A model generated the notes under the pieces. It saw only the letters and a list, made by a program, of their open reading frames with translations. It did no database searches and was not told the origin of the DNA. 8,269 nucleotides of DNA from contig JAGQJJ010000136.1 in NCBI GenBank assembly GCA_020430675.1, positions 1 to 8,269 on the forward strand, in the 5' to 3' direction. The translations under genes were made by a program, and so were the position numbers. Source of the stretch: Myxococcales bacterium (GTDB taxonomy: Bacteria; Myxococcota; Bradymonadia; UBA7976; UBA1532). Shown one piece after another: positions 1 through 6,520 of the stretch (within the stretch, counting starts at the first letter, position 1; each line of letters opens with the position of its first letter).

Positions 1-860
1 ACGACGCCGAGCAGATCGGCGGCGGGTTTCGGTTCGCGGGCACGCTCGCGCGCGGCGGGCTCTACTACGTGCACCGCACGGTCGACGCCGAAGACGGCGA
101 TCAGACGGTCGCCGATGTCTTTGATGTGCACCTCGCGAGCGACATCACGCTCGGTGAGGGGCTCAAGCTGATCCTTGAGACCGAGACGGCGCTGATCCGC
201 GGCACGACCGACCTGGCGTCGACGACCGACTTTGTCGAGCACGACCTGAAGCAGTTCGGCTGGGCGGCGCGGGCCACCCTCGACGCGGGCGAGTTCGGCG
301 GCGTGCTCGACTTCGTCTATGCCAGCGGCGACCAGAACTTCGATGACAACGAGCAGAACGCCTTCAAGGCCGACCCCAACTACCAGCAGGGCCTCTTCCT
401 CTTCCGGCAGGTCATCGCCGGCCAGACCGGTCGGGCGCCGGTCACCGCGTCCGACCTTGAGCTGGTCGGCCGGCCCAGCGAAGACCTGGACCGCTTCTCA
501 AGCCGCGGCAGCATCACCAACACCGTCTCGTTCTTCCCCAAGGGCTACTGGCGGCCGGTCAGCGGGCTGACGCTCTACGGCGGCGCGCTGCTGGCGTTTG
601 CCGAGGGTGACGTGGCCGATCCGCTCAATACGCGGCTGGCCGGCGGCGATCCGCGCAACGCGCTGGCCGGCGATCCGGGCGCCTATCTGGGCACCGAGTT
701 CGACCTGGGCGTGCGCTACCAGTACTCGCTGTCGTTTGTCGGCCTCGGCGCCGGGCTGGAGGGCGGCGTGCTGCTGCCCGGCTCGGCGTTGCAGGATGAG
801 AGCGGCGCGACCATCGATCCCATCGCGGGCGGGCGCCTCATCGCGCGCGTCACCTTTTGA
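1..860 (+). CDS. Outer-membrane beta-barrel protein, alginate-export-like (5' partial)
   Basis: The reading frame is open from position 3 to the TGA at 858-860, giving 285 visible residues; the true start and signal peptide lie upstream, and the GTG at 69 is only an internal codon. The sequence alternates polar and hydrophobic residues in short strands separated by Gly/Asp-rich turns, and it ends in R-V-T-F. A C-terminal phenylalanine is the usual recognition signal for BAM-assembled outer-membrane barrels. The segment with YASGDQNFDD, then DPNYQQGLFLF, and later YLGTEFDLGVRYQ resembles the alginate-export/porin-like barrel family (AlgE type), in which an Asp-containing extracellular loop region precedes late strands. 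The substrate cannot be read from the sequence; alginate itself is not implied. The stop lies 14 nt before the start of the lipoprotein hydrolase, so the two are probably cotranscribed and act together at the outer membrane. The barrel class is fairly secure, the subfamily less so. Confidence 0.8.
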   Translation, partial: DAEQIGGGFRFAGTLARGGLYYVHRTVDAEDGDQTVADVFDVHLASDITLGEGLKLILETETALIRGTTDLASTTDFVEHDLKQFGWAARATLDAGEFGGVLDFVYASGDQNFDDNEQNAFKADPNYQQGLFLFRQVIAGQTGRAPVTASDLELVGRPSEDLDRFSSRGSITNTVSFFPKGYWRPVSGLTLYGGALLAFAEGDVADPLNTRLAGGDPRNALAGDPGAYLGTEFDLGVRYQYSLSFVGLGAGLEGGVLLPGSALQDESGATIDPIAGGRLIARVTF

Positions 861-861
861 C

Positions 862-867
862 GAGGAG
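862..867 (+). promoter_or_regulatory. Ribosome binding site deciding the hydrolase start
   Basis: GAGGAG sits 7 nt before the ATG at 875. The frame is also open from a TTG at 857, but that codon overlaps the stop of the upstream gene and would add six residues before a normal lipoprotein signal. The strong Shine-Dalgarno match favours ATG 875. Confidence 0.8.
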
Positions 868-874
868 CCTTGCC

Positions 875-3800
875 ATGCGCCGTCTGATCCCCATCGCCTT
901 CTCGTCGCTCGCCCTGACCGCTTGTCTGTCCGAGGCCCCGCAAGGCATCGCGCCGTCGAAGCCGGCCCATACCACGGTCAGGATGGACTTCGAGCACCGC
1001 CCGCTGCCCGAGATCCCGCTGCCCAATGACATCGCCACCCGCTATGACGAGACGTCGGCCACCGGGCGGCGGGTCAACGCTTCGATGATCGCGCCCACCG
1101 CGCTCGAGAGCGACATCCGCGCCCGCATCGACCAGCTCGATGGCTGGGGCCTCGTGCAGCCGATCAGCGTGCCTTTCACCGGCCCGATCGACGTGCAGAG
1201 CATCCTCGATCGGCACCGCGACGCCGATTACGACCCGTCCGATGACGCCGTCTACCTGATCGACATCACCCGCAGCTCGCCCGACTTCGGCAAGCTGCAG
1301 ATGCTCGACCTGGGCAATGGCAATTACCCGGCGCTGACCGAAGACGCCGATGACTACTGGCCGAACGATCCGCGCGGCAACTTGCTGTCGCTGCTGTTTG
1401 AAGAGACCGACGAAGACCTCAACGGCAATGGCATGCTCGATCCGGGCGAAGACACCGACGCCGATGGCGTGCTCGACAAGCCCAACTACCTGCCCGGCAT
1501 GCACCCGGCGATGGATGACATCACCGCCCGCGCCGATGCCTTGATGACTTTCTACGAGCGCGAGACAAACACCCTGATCGCCCAGCCGGTGGTGCCGCTG
1601 CGCGAGCGCACGACCTATGCGTTTGTCATCACGCGGCGCCTGCTCGACGCCGACGGCCAGCCGGTGGGTTCTCCCTACCCCTTCGTGCACCACGCGGCGC
1701 AGACCGCGGCGCTTGAACCGCTGCCCGAGGTGCTGCCGCCCGGCGTGACGCTGGACGATCTGGCGTTTGTCTTCACCTTCACCACCCAGACGACCATGTC
1801 CGAGTTCTCGGCGGTGCGCGACGGCTTGTACGGCCTGGGCGTGCAGAAGGCGCTCGGCGAAGACTACCCCGCGGTCGTCGATACGCTGGAGGTGGCCAAA
1901 GACACCGAGCGGCTGCAGTCGACACATATCTTCACGCTGACCGGCGAAGAGTTTGAAGAGGGCCTGCGCCTGCTCAACTCGACCTTCCGCGGCGCGAGCG
2001 ATGGCTCGGTGGCCTTCGAGCAGCTCATGGAGGCCAACCGCTACGTGGACTACTACCTCATGGGCAGCTTCGACGCGCCGCAGCTCTTCTTCCGCGAGGA
2101 CCCCGAGACCGGCGAGCCGCTGCGCAAGAACGACCAGTCGTGGCCCCAGGACCTCGACCGCGTGCCCGCCCCCACCCGCTCCGAGCGCATCTACTTCACG
2201 CTGGTCGTGCCCCGCAAGGAGGTCTCGGCGCGCGGTGAAGGCAAGCCGGCGCCGGTGACCATCCTGGGTCACGGCCACACCGGCAACCGCTTCGACGCCA
2301 TCAACGTCGGCCCCTACTTCGCGCGGCACGGCCTCGCGACGCTGGCCATCGACAACCCCGGCCACGGCCTCGACATCACGCCCGAGCAGGAGGCGCTGGC
2401 CCACGGGCTGCTCGATCGCTTCGGCATCGGCCCCTTCATCAACGCCTGCTTCAAGGATCGCGCGATCGACCAGAACTTCGATGGCATGTCCGACTCGGGC
2501 GCCGATTACTGGGATTTTTACCTGTTCCACACCCGCGACAACGTGCGGCAGACCGCGGTCGACTACATGCAGCTCATCCGCGTGCTGCGCGGCTTCGATG
2601 GCACGCGGCGGTGGAAGTTTGACGTGGACGGCGACGGCACGGACGACCTGGCCGGCGACTTCGACGGTGACGGGCAGATCGACGTGGGCGGCGACGGGCC
2701 CATCGTGATGAGCGGCGGCAGCCTGGGCGGCATCATGTCGATGCTGATGGGCAGCATCGAGCCCGAGCTTCTGGCCATCGCGCCCATCGTGGGCGGCGGC
2801 GGCCTGGGCGGCGTGGCGCGGCGCTCGATCAACAGCAGCTCGCCGCGCGATCGCCCGCTGCCCGCCGGCTTCGGCCCCATGATCCTGGGCACCGCTGACG
2901 AGGAGGGCACGACCGCGCTGACCATGCTGGTGCCGAACATCAACCAGCGCGGCGTCGAGATCCCCATCGGGCCGGTCGAGGGCGTGATGCCCGGCGACAC
3001 GATGGAGGTCGCCAACCTGGCCAACGGCGAGCGCGAATGCGGCCGGGTGAACCCGGCGGGCGGCGTGCGGGCGCCGATTGCGACCGACATCGGCGATCCG
3101 CTGGAGGTACGCTTCTACCGCGGCGACGTGCAGATCGGCCCCGATTGCGCGCTGGCCGAGGGCAGCGCGGCCTACGCGACCGTCGACAGCTTCACCGATG
3201 ACGTGACCTTCCAGAACCTGAGCCACGCCGCCGGCGAGCCGCTGGTCTCGATGGCCGAGGGCCTGGGCCTGCGCCGGGCGACGCCCGATTTCCGGCGCTT
3301 TGTGGGGCTGGCGCAGCTGGTGATGGACCGCGCCGATCCGGCCAACTATGCGCGGTTCTTGCAGCGCGAGCCGTTCACCTACCCCGGCACCGGCCAGACC
3401 ACCGGCGCGCATGCACTGATGACCACCGGCACCGGCGACCTGAACGTGCCGGTCGACGCTGGCATGCTCTTCGCGCGGGCGGCGGGCCTGCTCGACTACC
3501 TGCACGCCAACCCCGACTATGGCGTGCCCGACAACCAGGTGCTGATCGACCACCACGTGCTCGAAGGCGTCGACGCGCTCAAGCGCTATACCAACCCCGA
3601 GGGCCAGGGCGTGCTGATCGACGTCAACGACTTCAGCGGCGACACCGATTATTGGGCGGGGCGCACCGCGCGGCTCGACCCGCCGCTGCGGTCGGGTTTT
3701 GGCGCGCACGACGTGCTGGGCGGCTTCTCGGCGAGCATCTTTGCCTATGGCAGCGACCGCGGGAAGCACGGCTTCGACGGGCCCGGCGAGATGATCGACG

Positions 3801-4009
3801 ACGGCCGCAAGCGCTGCCGCGAGCAGTGCCCGGCCGACAGCGACTGCGGCTGCGATACGCTGACCATCTTCGACGTGGGCAACTTCCACTACAACCTGGC
3901 CGCCGACTTCCTGGCCAGCCTGGGCACGCGGCTCGACCCCAACGCCTGTCACGCCCGCGGCGACTGCGCCAACATCGCGCCCCCGCCCGCCCCGCGCACC
4001 TCGCCCTGA
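875..4009 (+). CDS. Large surface lipoprotein alpha/beta hydrolase (lipase/esterase-like) with calcium-loop motifs
   Basis: This 1044-residue protein begins with a lipoprotein signal peptide: Arg2-Arg3, a hydrophobic core, and the lipobox L-T-A-C with Cys17 as the lipidated residue. Position +2 is Leu, not Asp, so outer-membrane sorting is likely. The segment PLPEIPLPND (43-52), followed by the TGRRVN motif and the APT region, resembles the N-terminal domain of large bacterial lipases (Pla-1/cef type). The catalytic region shows an oxyanion-type G-H-G-H (465-468) and a nucleophile elbow GGSLG with Ser616. Asp855 (in GTGDLNVP) and His1005 (in GNFHYN) are the probable remaining triad members. 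Asp/Gly-rich EF-hand-like loops lie at about 179-201, 532-540 and 583-607; the last ends nine residues before Ser616. Six cysteines lie in the last 64 residues (981, 985, 991, 993, 1025, 1031), suiting disulfides in an exported protein. The family usually runs near 800 residues, so this one is long. Hydrolase fold is well supported; lipid as substrate is inferred from similarity. Confidence 0.82.
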   Translation: MRRLIPIAFSSLALTACLSEAPQGIAPSKPAHTTVRMDFEHRPLPEIPLPNDIATRYDETSATGRRVNASMIAPTALESDIRARIDQLDGWGLVQPISVPFTGPIDVQSILDRHRDADYDPSDDAVYLIDITRSSPDFGKLQMLDLGNGNYPALTEDADDYWPNDPRGNLLSLLFEETDEDLNGNGMLDPGEDTDADGVLDKPNYLPGMHPAMDDITARADALMTFYERETNTLIAQPVVPLRERTTYAFVITRRLLDADGQPVGSPYPFVHHAAQTAALEPLPEVLPPGVTLDDLAFVFTFTTQTTMSEFSAVRDGLYGLGVQKALGEDYPAVVDTLEVAKDTERLQSTHIFTLTGEEFEEGLRLLNSTFRGASDGSVAFEQLMEANRYVDYYLMGSFDAPQLFFREDPETGEPLRKNDQSWPQDLDRVPAPTRSERIYFTLVVPRKEVSARGEGKPAPVTILGHGHTGNRFDAINVGPYFARHGLATLAIDNPGHGLDITPEQEALAHGLLDRFGIGPFINACFKDRAIDQNFDGMSDSGADYWDFYLFHTRDNVRQTAVDYMQLIRVLRGFDGTRRWKFDVDGDGTDDLAGDFDGDGQIDVGGDGPIVMSGGSLGGIMSMLMGSIEPELLAIAPIVGGGGLGGVARRSINSSSPRDRPLPAGFGPMILGTADEEGTTALTMLVPNINQRGVEIPIGPVEGVMPGDTMEVANLANGERECGRVNPAGGVRAPIATDIGDPLEVRFYRGDVQIGPDCALAEGSAAYATVDSFTDDVTFQNLSHAAGEPLVSMAEGLGLRRATPDFRRFVGLAQLVMDRADPANYARFLQREPFTYPGTGQTTGAHALMTTGTGDLNVPVDAGMLFARAAGLLDYLHANPDYGVPDNQVLIDHHVLEGVDALKRYTNPEGQGVLIDVNDFSGDTDYWAGRTARLDPPLRSGFGAHDVLGGFSASIFAYGSDRGKHGFDGPGEMIDDGRKRCREQCPADSDCGCDTLTIFDVGNFHYNLAADFLASLGTRLDPNACHARGDCANIAPPPAPRTSP

Positions 4010-4135
4010 ATCGGCCGCGGCGGCCAAAAAAGCGACCGCCCGCCTGCGGCGATCGCGCGCAAAGCTGCATCGGATCCTTACAACCTGCGGCGGGTGACCT
4101 GGTGTCGCCGGCCGGATACGACGTGAGGTGATTCG
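4010..4135 (+). other. Intergenic spacer with GC-rich stem-loops, no clear promoter or terminator
   Basis: This 126-nt gap separates the hydrolase from the transporter. GGCCG (4013-4017) can pair with CGGCC (4021-4025) around a CGG loop, and the hairpin is followed by six A residues on the + strand (4026-4031). That is the wrong base for an intrinsic terminator in the + direction, and on the minus strand the T run precedes the hairpin. A second imperfect stem can form across 4032-4056, ending in the palindrome GCGATCGC (4049-4056). No well-spaced -35/-10 pair was found, so whether the transporter has its own promoter is undecided. Confidence 0.4.
4125..4131 (+). promoter_or_regulatory. Ribosome binding site of the transporter gene
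   Basis: GAGGTGA is an extended match to the 16S rRNA tail and lies just upstream of the ATG at 4136. It supports this start over later in-frame ATG codons, and the resulting protein has a normal short cytoplasmic N-terminus before the first helix. Confidence 0.75.
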
Positions 4136-6271
4136 ATGGCCGCCAGTTCGACCACCGTGCCCGGCGTCGCCCGGCTGGAGCGCAAGCTCACCGGCGTCGA
4201 TGTCTATGCGATCAGCACCGGAGCCATGTTCAGCTCCGGGTTCTTCCTATTGCCCGGCCTCGCCGCGGCGCAGACCGGGCCTTCGGTCTCGCTGGCCTAT
4301 CTGACGGCGAGCCTGCTCATCCTGCCGGCGATGTTCAGCGTGGCCGAGCTGGCCACCGCGATGCCGCGGGCCGGCGGGGCCTATTACTTCCTCGACCGCA
4401 GCATGGGCGCCATGGTCGGCACCATCGGCGGCCTGGGGAGTTGGATCGCGCTGGTGCTCAAGAGCGCCTTTGCGCTGCTGGGCATGGGCGCCTATCTCGC
4501 GCTTTTTGTCGACCTGCCCATCAAGCCACTGGCGGTGGCGCTGACCGCGATGTTTGCGGTCGTGAACCTGGTCGGCGCCAAAGAGACCAGCGGCTTGCAG
4601 CGTTTTCTGGTGGCCGCGCTGGTCGGCATCATGGCGTGGTATTGCGTCGAGGGCGTGGGCTGGCTGCTCGAAGACCCGAGCGTGCGCTTGCGGCTGAGCG
4701 ATGGCGAGCCGGTCTTTGCGCAAGGGCTCGACGGCTTCTTCGGCACCGTGGGTTTTGTCTTCGTCTCGTATGCCGGGCTGACCAAGGTGGCCAGCGTGGC
4801 GGAAGAGGTGCAGAACCCCGACCGCAACATCCCGCGCGGCATGATCTTTTCGCTGCTGACCGCGGCGGTGGTCTACGGGCTGGGCGTGTTCTTGATGCAG
4901 CGCGCGCTGCCGGCCGAGGCGTTTGTGGCGGCGCTGACGCCGGTGGCCGACGCCGGTGCCATCTTCCTGCATGGCCCGTCGCCCACCGCGGCGCTGGGGC
5001 TGGTGGTCGCGGCCGCGGTGGCCGCGTTTGCCAGCACCGGCAACGCCGGGTTGATGAGCGCCTCGCGCTACCCGCTGGCCATGGCCCGCGACCGCCTGCT
5101 GCCAGCGCGCTTCGGGGTGCTCGGCCGCTTCGGCACGCCGACGCTGGGCATCGTGATCACCGCCGGCCTGATGATGCTGTTCATCGTCGCCTTCGACATC
5201 GCCGCGGTCGCCAAGCTGGCCAGCGCGTTTCAGCTCATGCTGTTCGGCCTGCTCTGCGCGGCGGTCATCGTGATGCGCGAGGCCCGCATCGATTATTACC
5301 GGCCCGGCTATCGCTCGCCCTTCTACCCGTGGATGCAGATCGCCGGCCTGATCGTGCCGGTGTGGCTCATCGTCGAGATGGGCTGGCTGGCGGTGCTGTT
5401 CACCGGTGGCCTGACCGCGCTCTGCGTCGCCTGGTATTGGGTCTACGCGCACGGCAAGGTGCCGCGCGAGGGCGCGATCTACCACGTCTTCGAGCGCCTC
5501 GGCCGCCGTGCCTGGCGCGGGCTGGACCGCGAGCTGCGCGGCATCGTCGCCGAGCGCGGGCTGGCGGAGGAAGACCCGTTTGATGAGGTGGTGGCCCGCG
5601 CCCAGGTGCTCGACGTGCGCACGCCGACCGACTTTGCCGACGTGCTGCGCCAGGGGGTCGGGCTGTTGGCGAAGCGTTTTGGCCTGAACGCCGAGACGCT
5701 GGTGACCCGGCTCGAAGAGGAGCGCCGCCTCGGCCTGATGCCCGCCGCGCGCGGGGTGGCGCTGCCGCATCTGCGGGTCGCGTCGCTCGATGGCCCGCAG
5801 ATGGTGCTGGTGAGGCTGGCCCACGGGGTTGAGGTCGCCCGCGATCGGGGCCTGAGCCATCTGCCCGATCCGGGGCCGATCCGCGCGGTGCTGCTGCTGG
5901 CGAGCCCCGAGGGTGATCCGGGCGTGCACCTGCGCATGCTGGCCCAGCTCGCGAGCCGCGTGGACGACCCCGGCTTCCTCGCCGATTGGTGCGGCGTGCC
6001 CGAGCCGGGCGAGCTGCGCGAGTTGTTGCTGCGCGACGAGCGCTTCGTGCATCTGCGACTTGAGATGGGGCGGCCGACCGAAGCGCTCATCGGGCGCCGG
6101 GTCTTCGACGCCGGCCTGCCGCCGGGCGCGCTCATCGCGCTGGTCCGCAAAACCGATCGGGTCATCGTGCCGCGAGCGGGCGAAGTGCTGGAGGCGGGCG
6201 ACCGGCTGACGGTGCTCGCCGAGCCCGAGCTGCTGGCGCAGGTGCGGGCCCGATTTACTGAAAATTCATGA
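4136..6271 (+). CDS. APC-superfamily permease fused to EIIA type-2-like and TrkA-C domains
   Basis: The 711-residue protein starts with an amino acid-polyamine-cation (APC) permease of about 12 helices, roughly 23-44, 48-71, 90-122, 129-146, 154-177, 199-221, 233-255, 282-305, 334-354, 358-380, 398-414 and 416-436. Family signs are the broken first helix with SSGFFLLPG (33-41), the AELATAMPRAGGAYYF stretch (70-85), and YAGLTKVASVAEEVQNP (212-228). A charged amphipathic linker (about 443-488) leads to a PTS EIIA type-2-like domain (about 491-635). Its GVALPH motif keeps His545, the position phosphorylated in true EIIA proteins. The end (about 640-708) matches TrkA-C/RCK_C, with LPPGALIALVRK, then VIVPRAGEVLEAGDRL. 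RCK_C domains bind ions or nucleotides and gate transport. The substrate is unknown: an amino acid is the default for APC proteins, but the RCK_C domain leaves K+ or another ion possible, since KimA shows that the APC fold can move K+. No other PTS gene is nearby. Domain calls are strong; the regulatory roles are inferred. Confidence 0.88.
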   Translation: MAASSTTVPGVARLERKLTGVDVYAISTGAMFSSGFFLLPGLAAAQTGPSVSLAYLTASLLILPAMFSVAELATAMPRAGGAYYFLDRSMGAMVGTIGGLGSWIALVLKSAFALLGMGAYLALFVDLPIKPLAVALTAMFAVVNLVGAKETSGLQRFLVAALVGIMAWYCVEGVGWLLEDPSVRLRLSDGEPVFAQGLDGFFGTVGFVFVSYAGLTKVASVAEEVQNPDRNIPRGMIFSLLTAAVVYGLGVFLMQRALPAEAFVAALTPVADAGAIFLHGPSPTAALGLVVAAAVAAFASTGNAGLMSASRYPLAMARDRLLPARFGVLGRFGTPTLGIVITAGLMMLFIVAFDIAAVAKLASAFQLMLFGLLCAAVIVMREARIDYYRPGYRSPFYPWMQIAGLIVPVWLIVEMGWLAVLFTGGLTALCVAWYWVYAHGKVPREGAIYHVFERLGRRAWRGLDRELRGIVAERGLAEEDPFDEVVARAQVLDVRTPTDFADVLRQGVGLLAKRFGLNAETLVTRLEEERRLGLMPAARGVALPHLRVASLDGPQMVLVRLAHGVEVARDRGLSHLPDPGPIRAVLLLASPEGDPGVHLRMLAQLASRVDDPGFLADWCGVPEPGELRELLLRDERFVHLRLEMGRPTEALIGRRVFDAGLPPGALIALVRKTDRVIVPRAGEVLEAGDRLTVLAEPELLAQVRARFTENS

Positions 6272-6283
6272 CCACTTGGTCAT
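6268..6283. terminator. Perfect inverted repeat at convergent stops, possible terminator or operator
   Basis: ATGACCA (6268-6274) and TGGTCAT (6277-6283) are exact reverse complements around a CT centre. TTC before and GAA after extend the arms if one T is bulged. Read on the minus strand, the hairpin is followed by GAATTTTC, a short T run, so weak termination of a minus-strand transcript is possible; on the + strand no T run follows. The site lies in an AT-rich island (about 6252-6292) in otherwise GC-rich DNA. A repressor-type operator is an alternative reading. Confidence 0.35.
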
Positions 6284-6462
6284 TGAACAACTGAGGCGGG
6301 CCGGCAGGCGGTGTAGCGCTCGGGCGGCGGCTGGCCGATCAAGCGGCGCTCGACGCTGACGCACGGGCAGCCCAACGCCGGCACGGTGCACTCAACCGCC
6401 GGGCAGTCGGGGTCGACGGTGAGCAGCAGCCAATGGTGCGGGTCGCCGCGCAGGGTCTCCAT
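6280..6462 (-). CDS. Small Cys-rich hypothetical protein (candidate)
   Basis: On the minus strand an ATG at 6462-6460 opens a 60-codon frame ending in TGA at 6282-6280. The product is soluble-looking and has five cysteines, including DCPAVEC and GCPC motifs. It has no transmembrane segment and no recognised domain. Codons mostly end in G or C, as in the neighbouring genes, and the stop coincides with an AT-rich palindrome at the end of the convergent transporter gene. Against it, no Shine-Dalgarno sequence is visible upstream, where the DNA is a GGC-repeat tract. The frame stays open to an ATG at 6681, but that extension would run antisense to well-supported coding on the + strand and uses rarer codons (AGA, AAA, GTA), so the shorter start was chosen. 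It may be a real small gene converging on the transporter, or chance openness in GC-rich DNA. Confidence 0.38.
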   Translation of the reverse strand: METLRGDPHHWLLLTVDPDCPAVECTVPALGCPCVSVERRLIGQPPPERYTACRPASVVQ

Positions 6463-6520
6463 CGGCGCGCCGCCGCCGCCGGCCTTCAGCCCGCCGCCGC
6501 CCGCTCCGGGCGGGGCCGGC

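Noticed and set aside
857..877. TTG 857 as the hydrolase start, giving a short overlap with the barrel gene
   Set aside because: ATG 875 has an ideally spaced GAGGAG and gives a standard lipoprotein signal peptide with Cys17.
716..4027. A 1103-codon open frame on the minus strand, antisense to the hydrolase gene
   Set aside because: It is a shadow of the + strand gene in GC-rich DNA: its product is a low-complexity run of Ala, Val, Gly, His and Arg with no motif, while the + frame has a signal peptide and catalytic motifs.
4013..4031. GC hairpin plus a six-base homopolymer after the hydrolase gene as an intrinsic terminator
   Set aside because: The run following the stem is A on the + strand; on the minus strand the T run comes before the hairpin, so neither orientation fits.
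4049..4056. GCGATCGC octamer as a repeated genome motif
   Set aside because: Only one other copy was noticed (2847-2854, inside the hydrolase gene), which is unremarkable in DNA of this composition.
4078..4120. TTACAA and GATACG as a promoter for the transporter
   Set aside because: The spacing between the two elements is about 31 nt, far from the usual 16-19 nt.
4247..6052. A 601-codon minus-strand open frame, antisense to the permease
   Set aside because: The product is dominated by His, Gln, Arg and Ala and shows no domain; the + frame is a clear multi-domain transporter.
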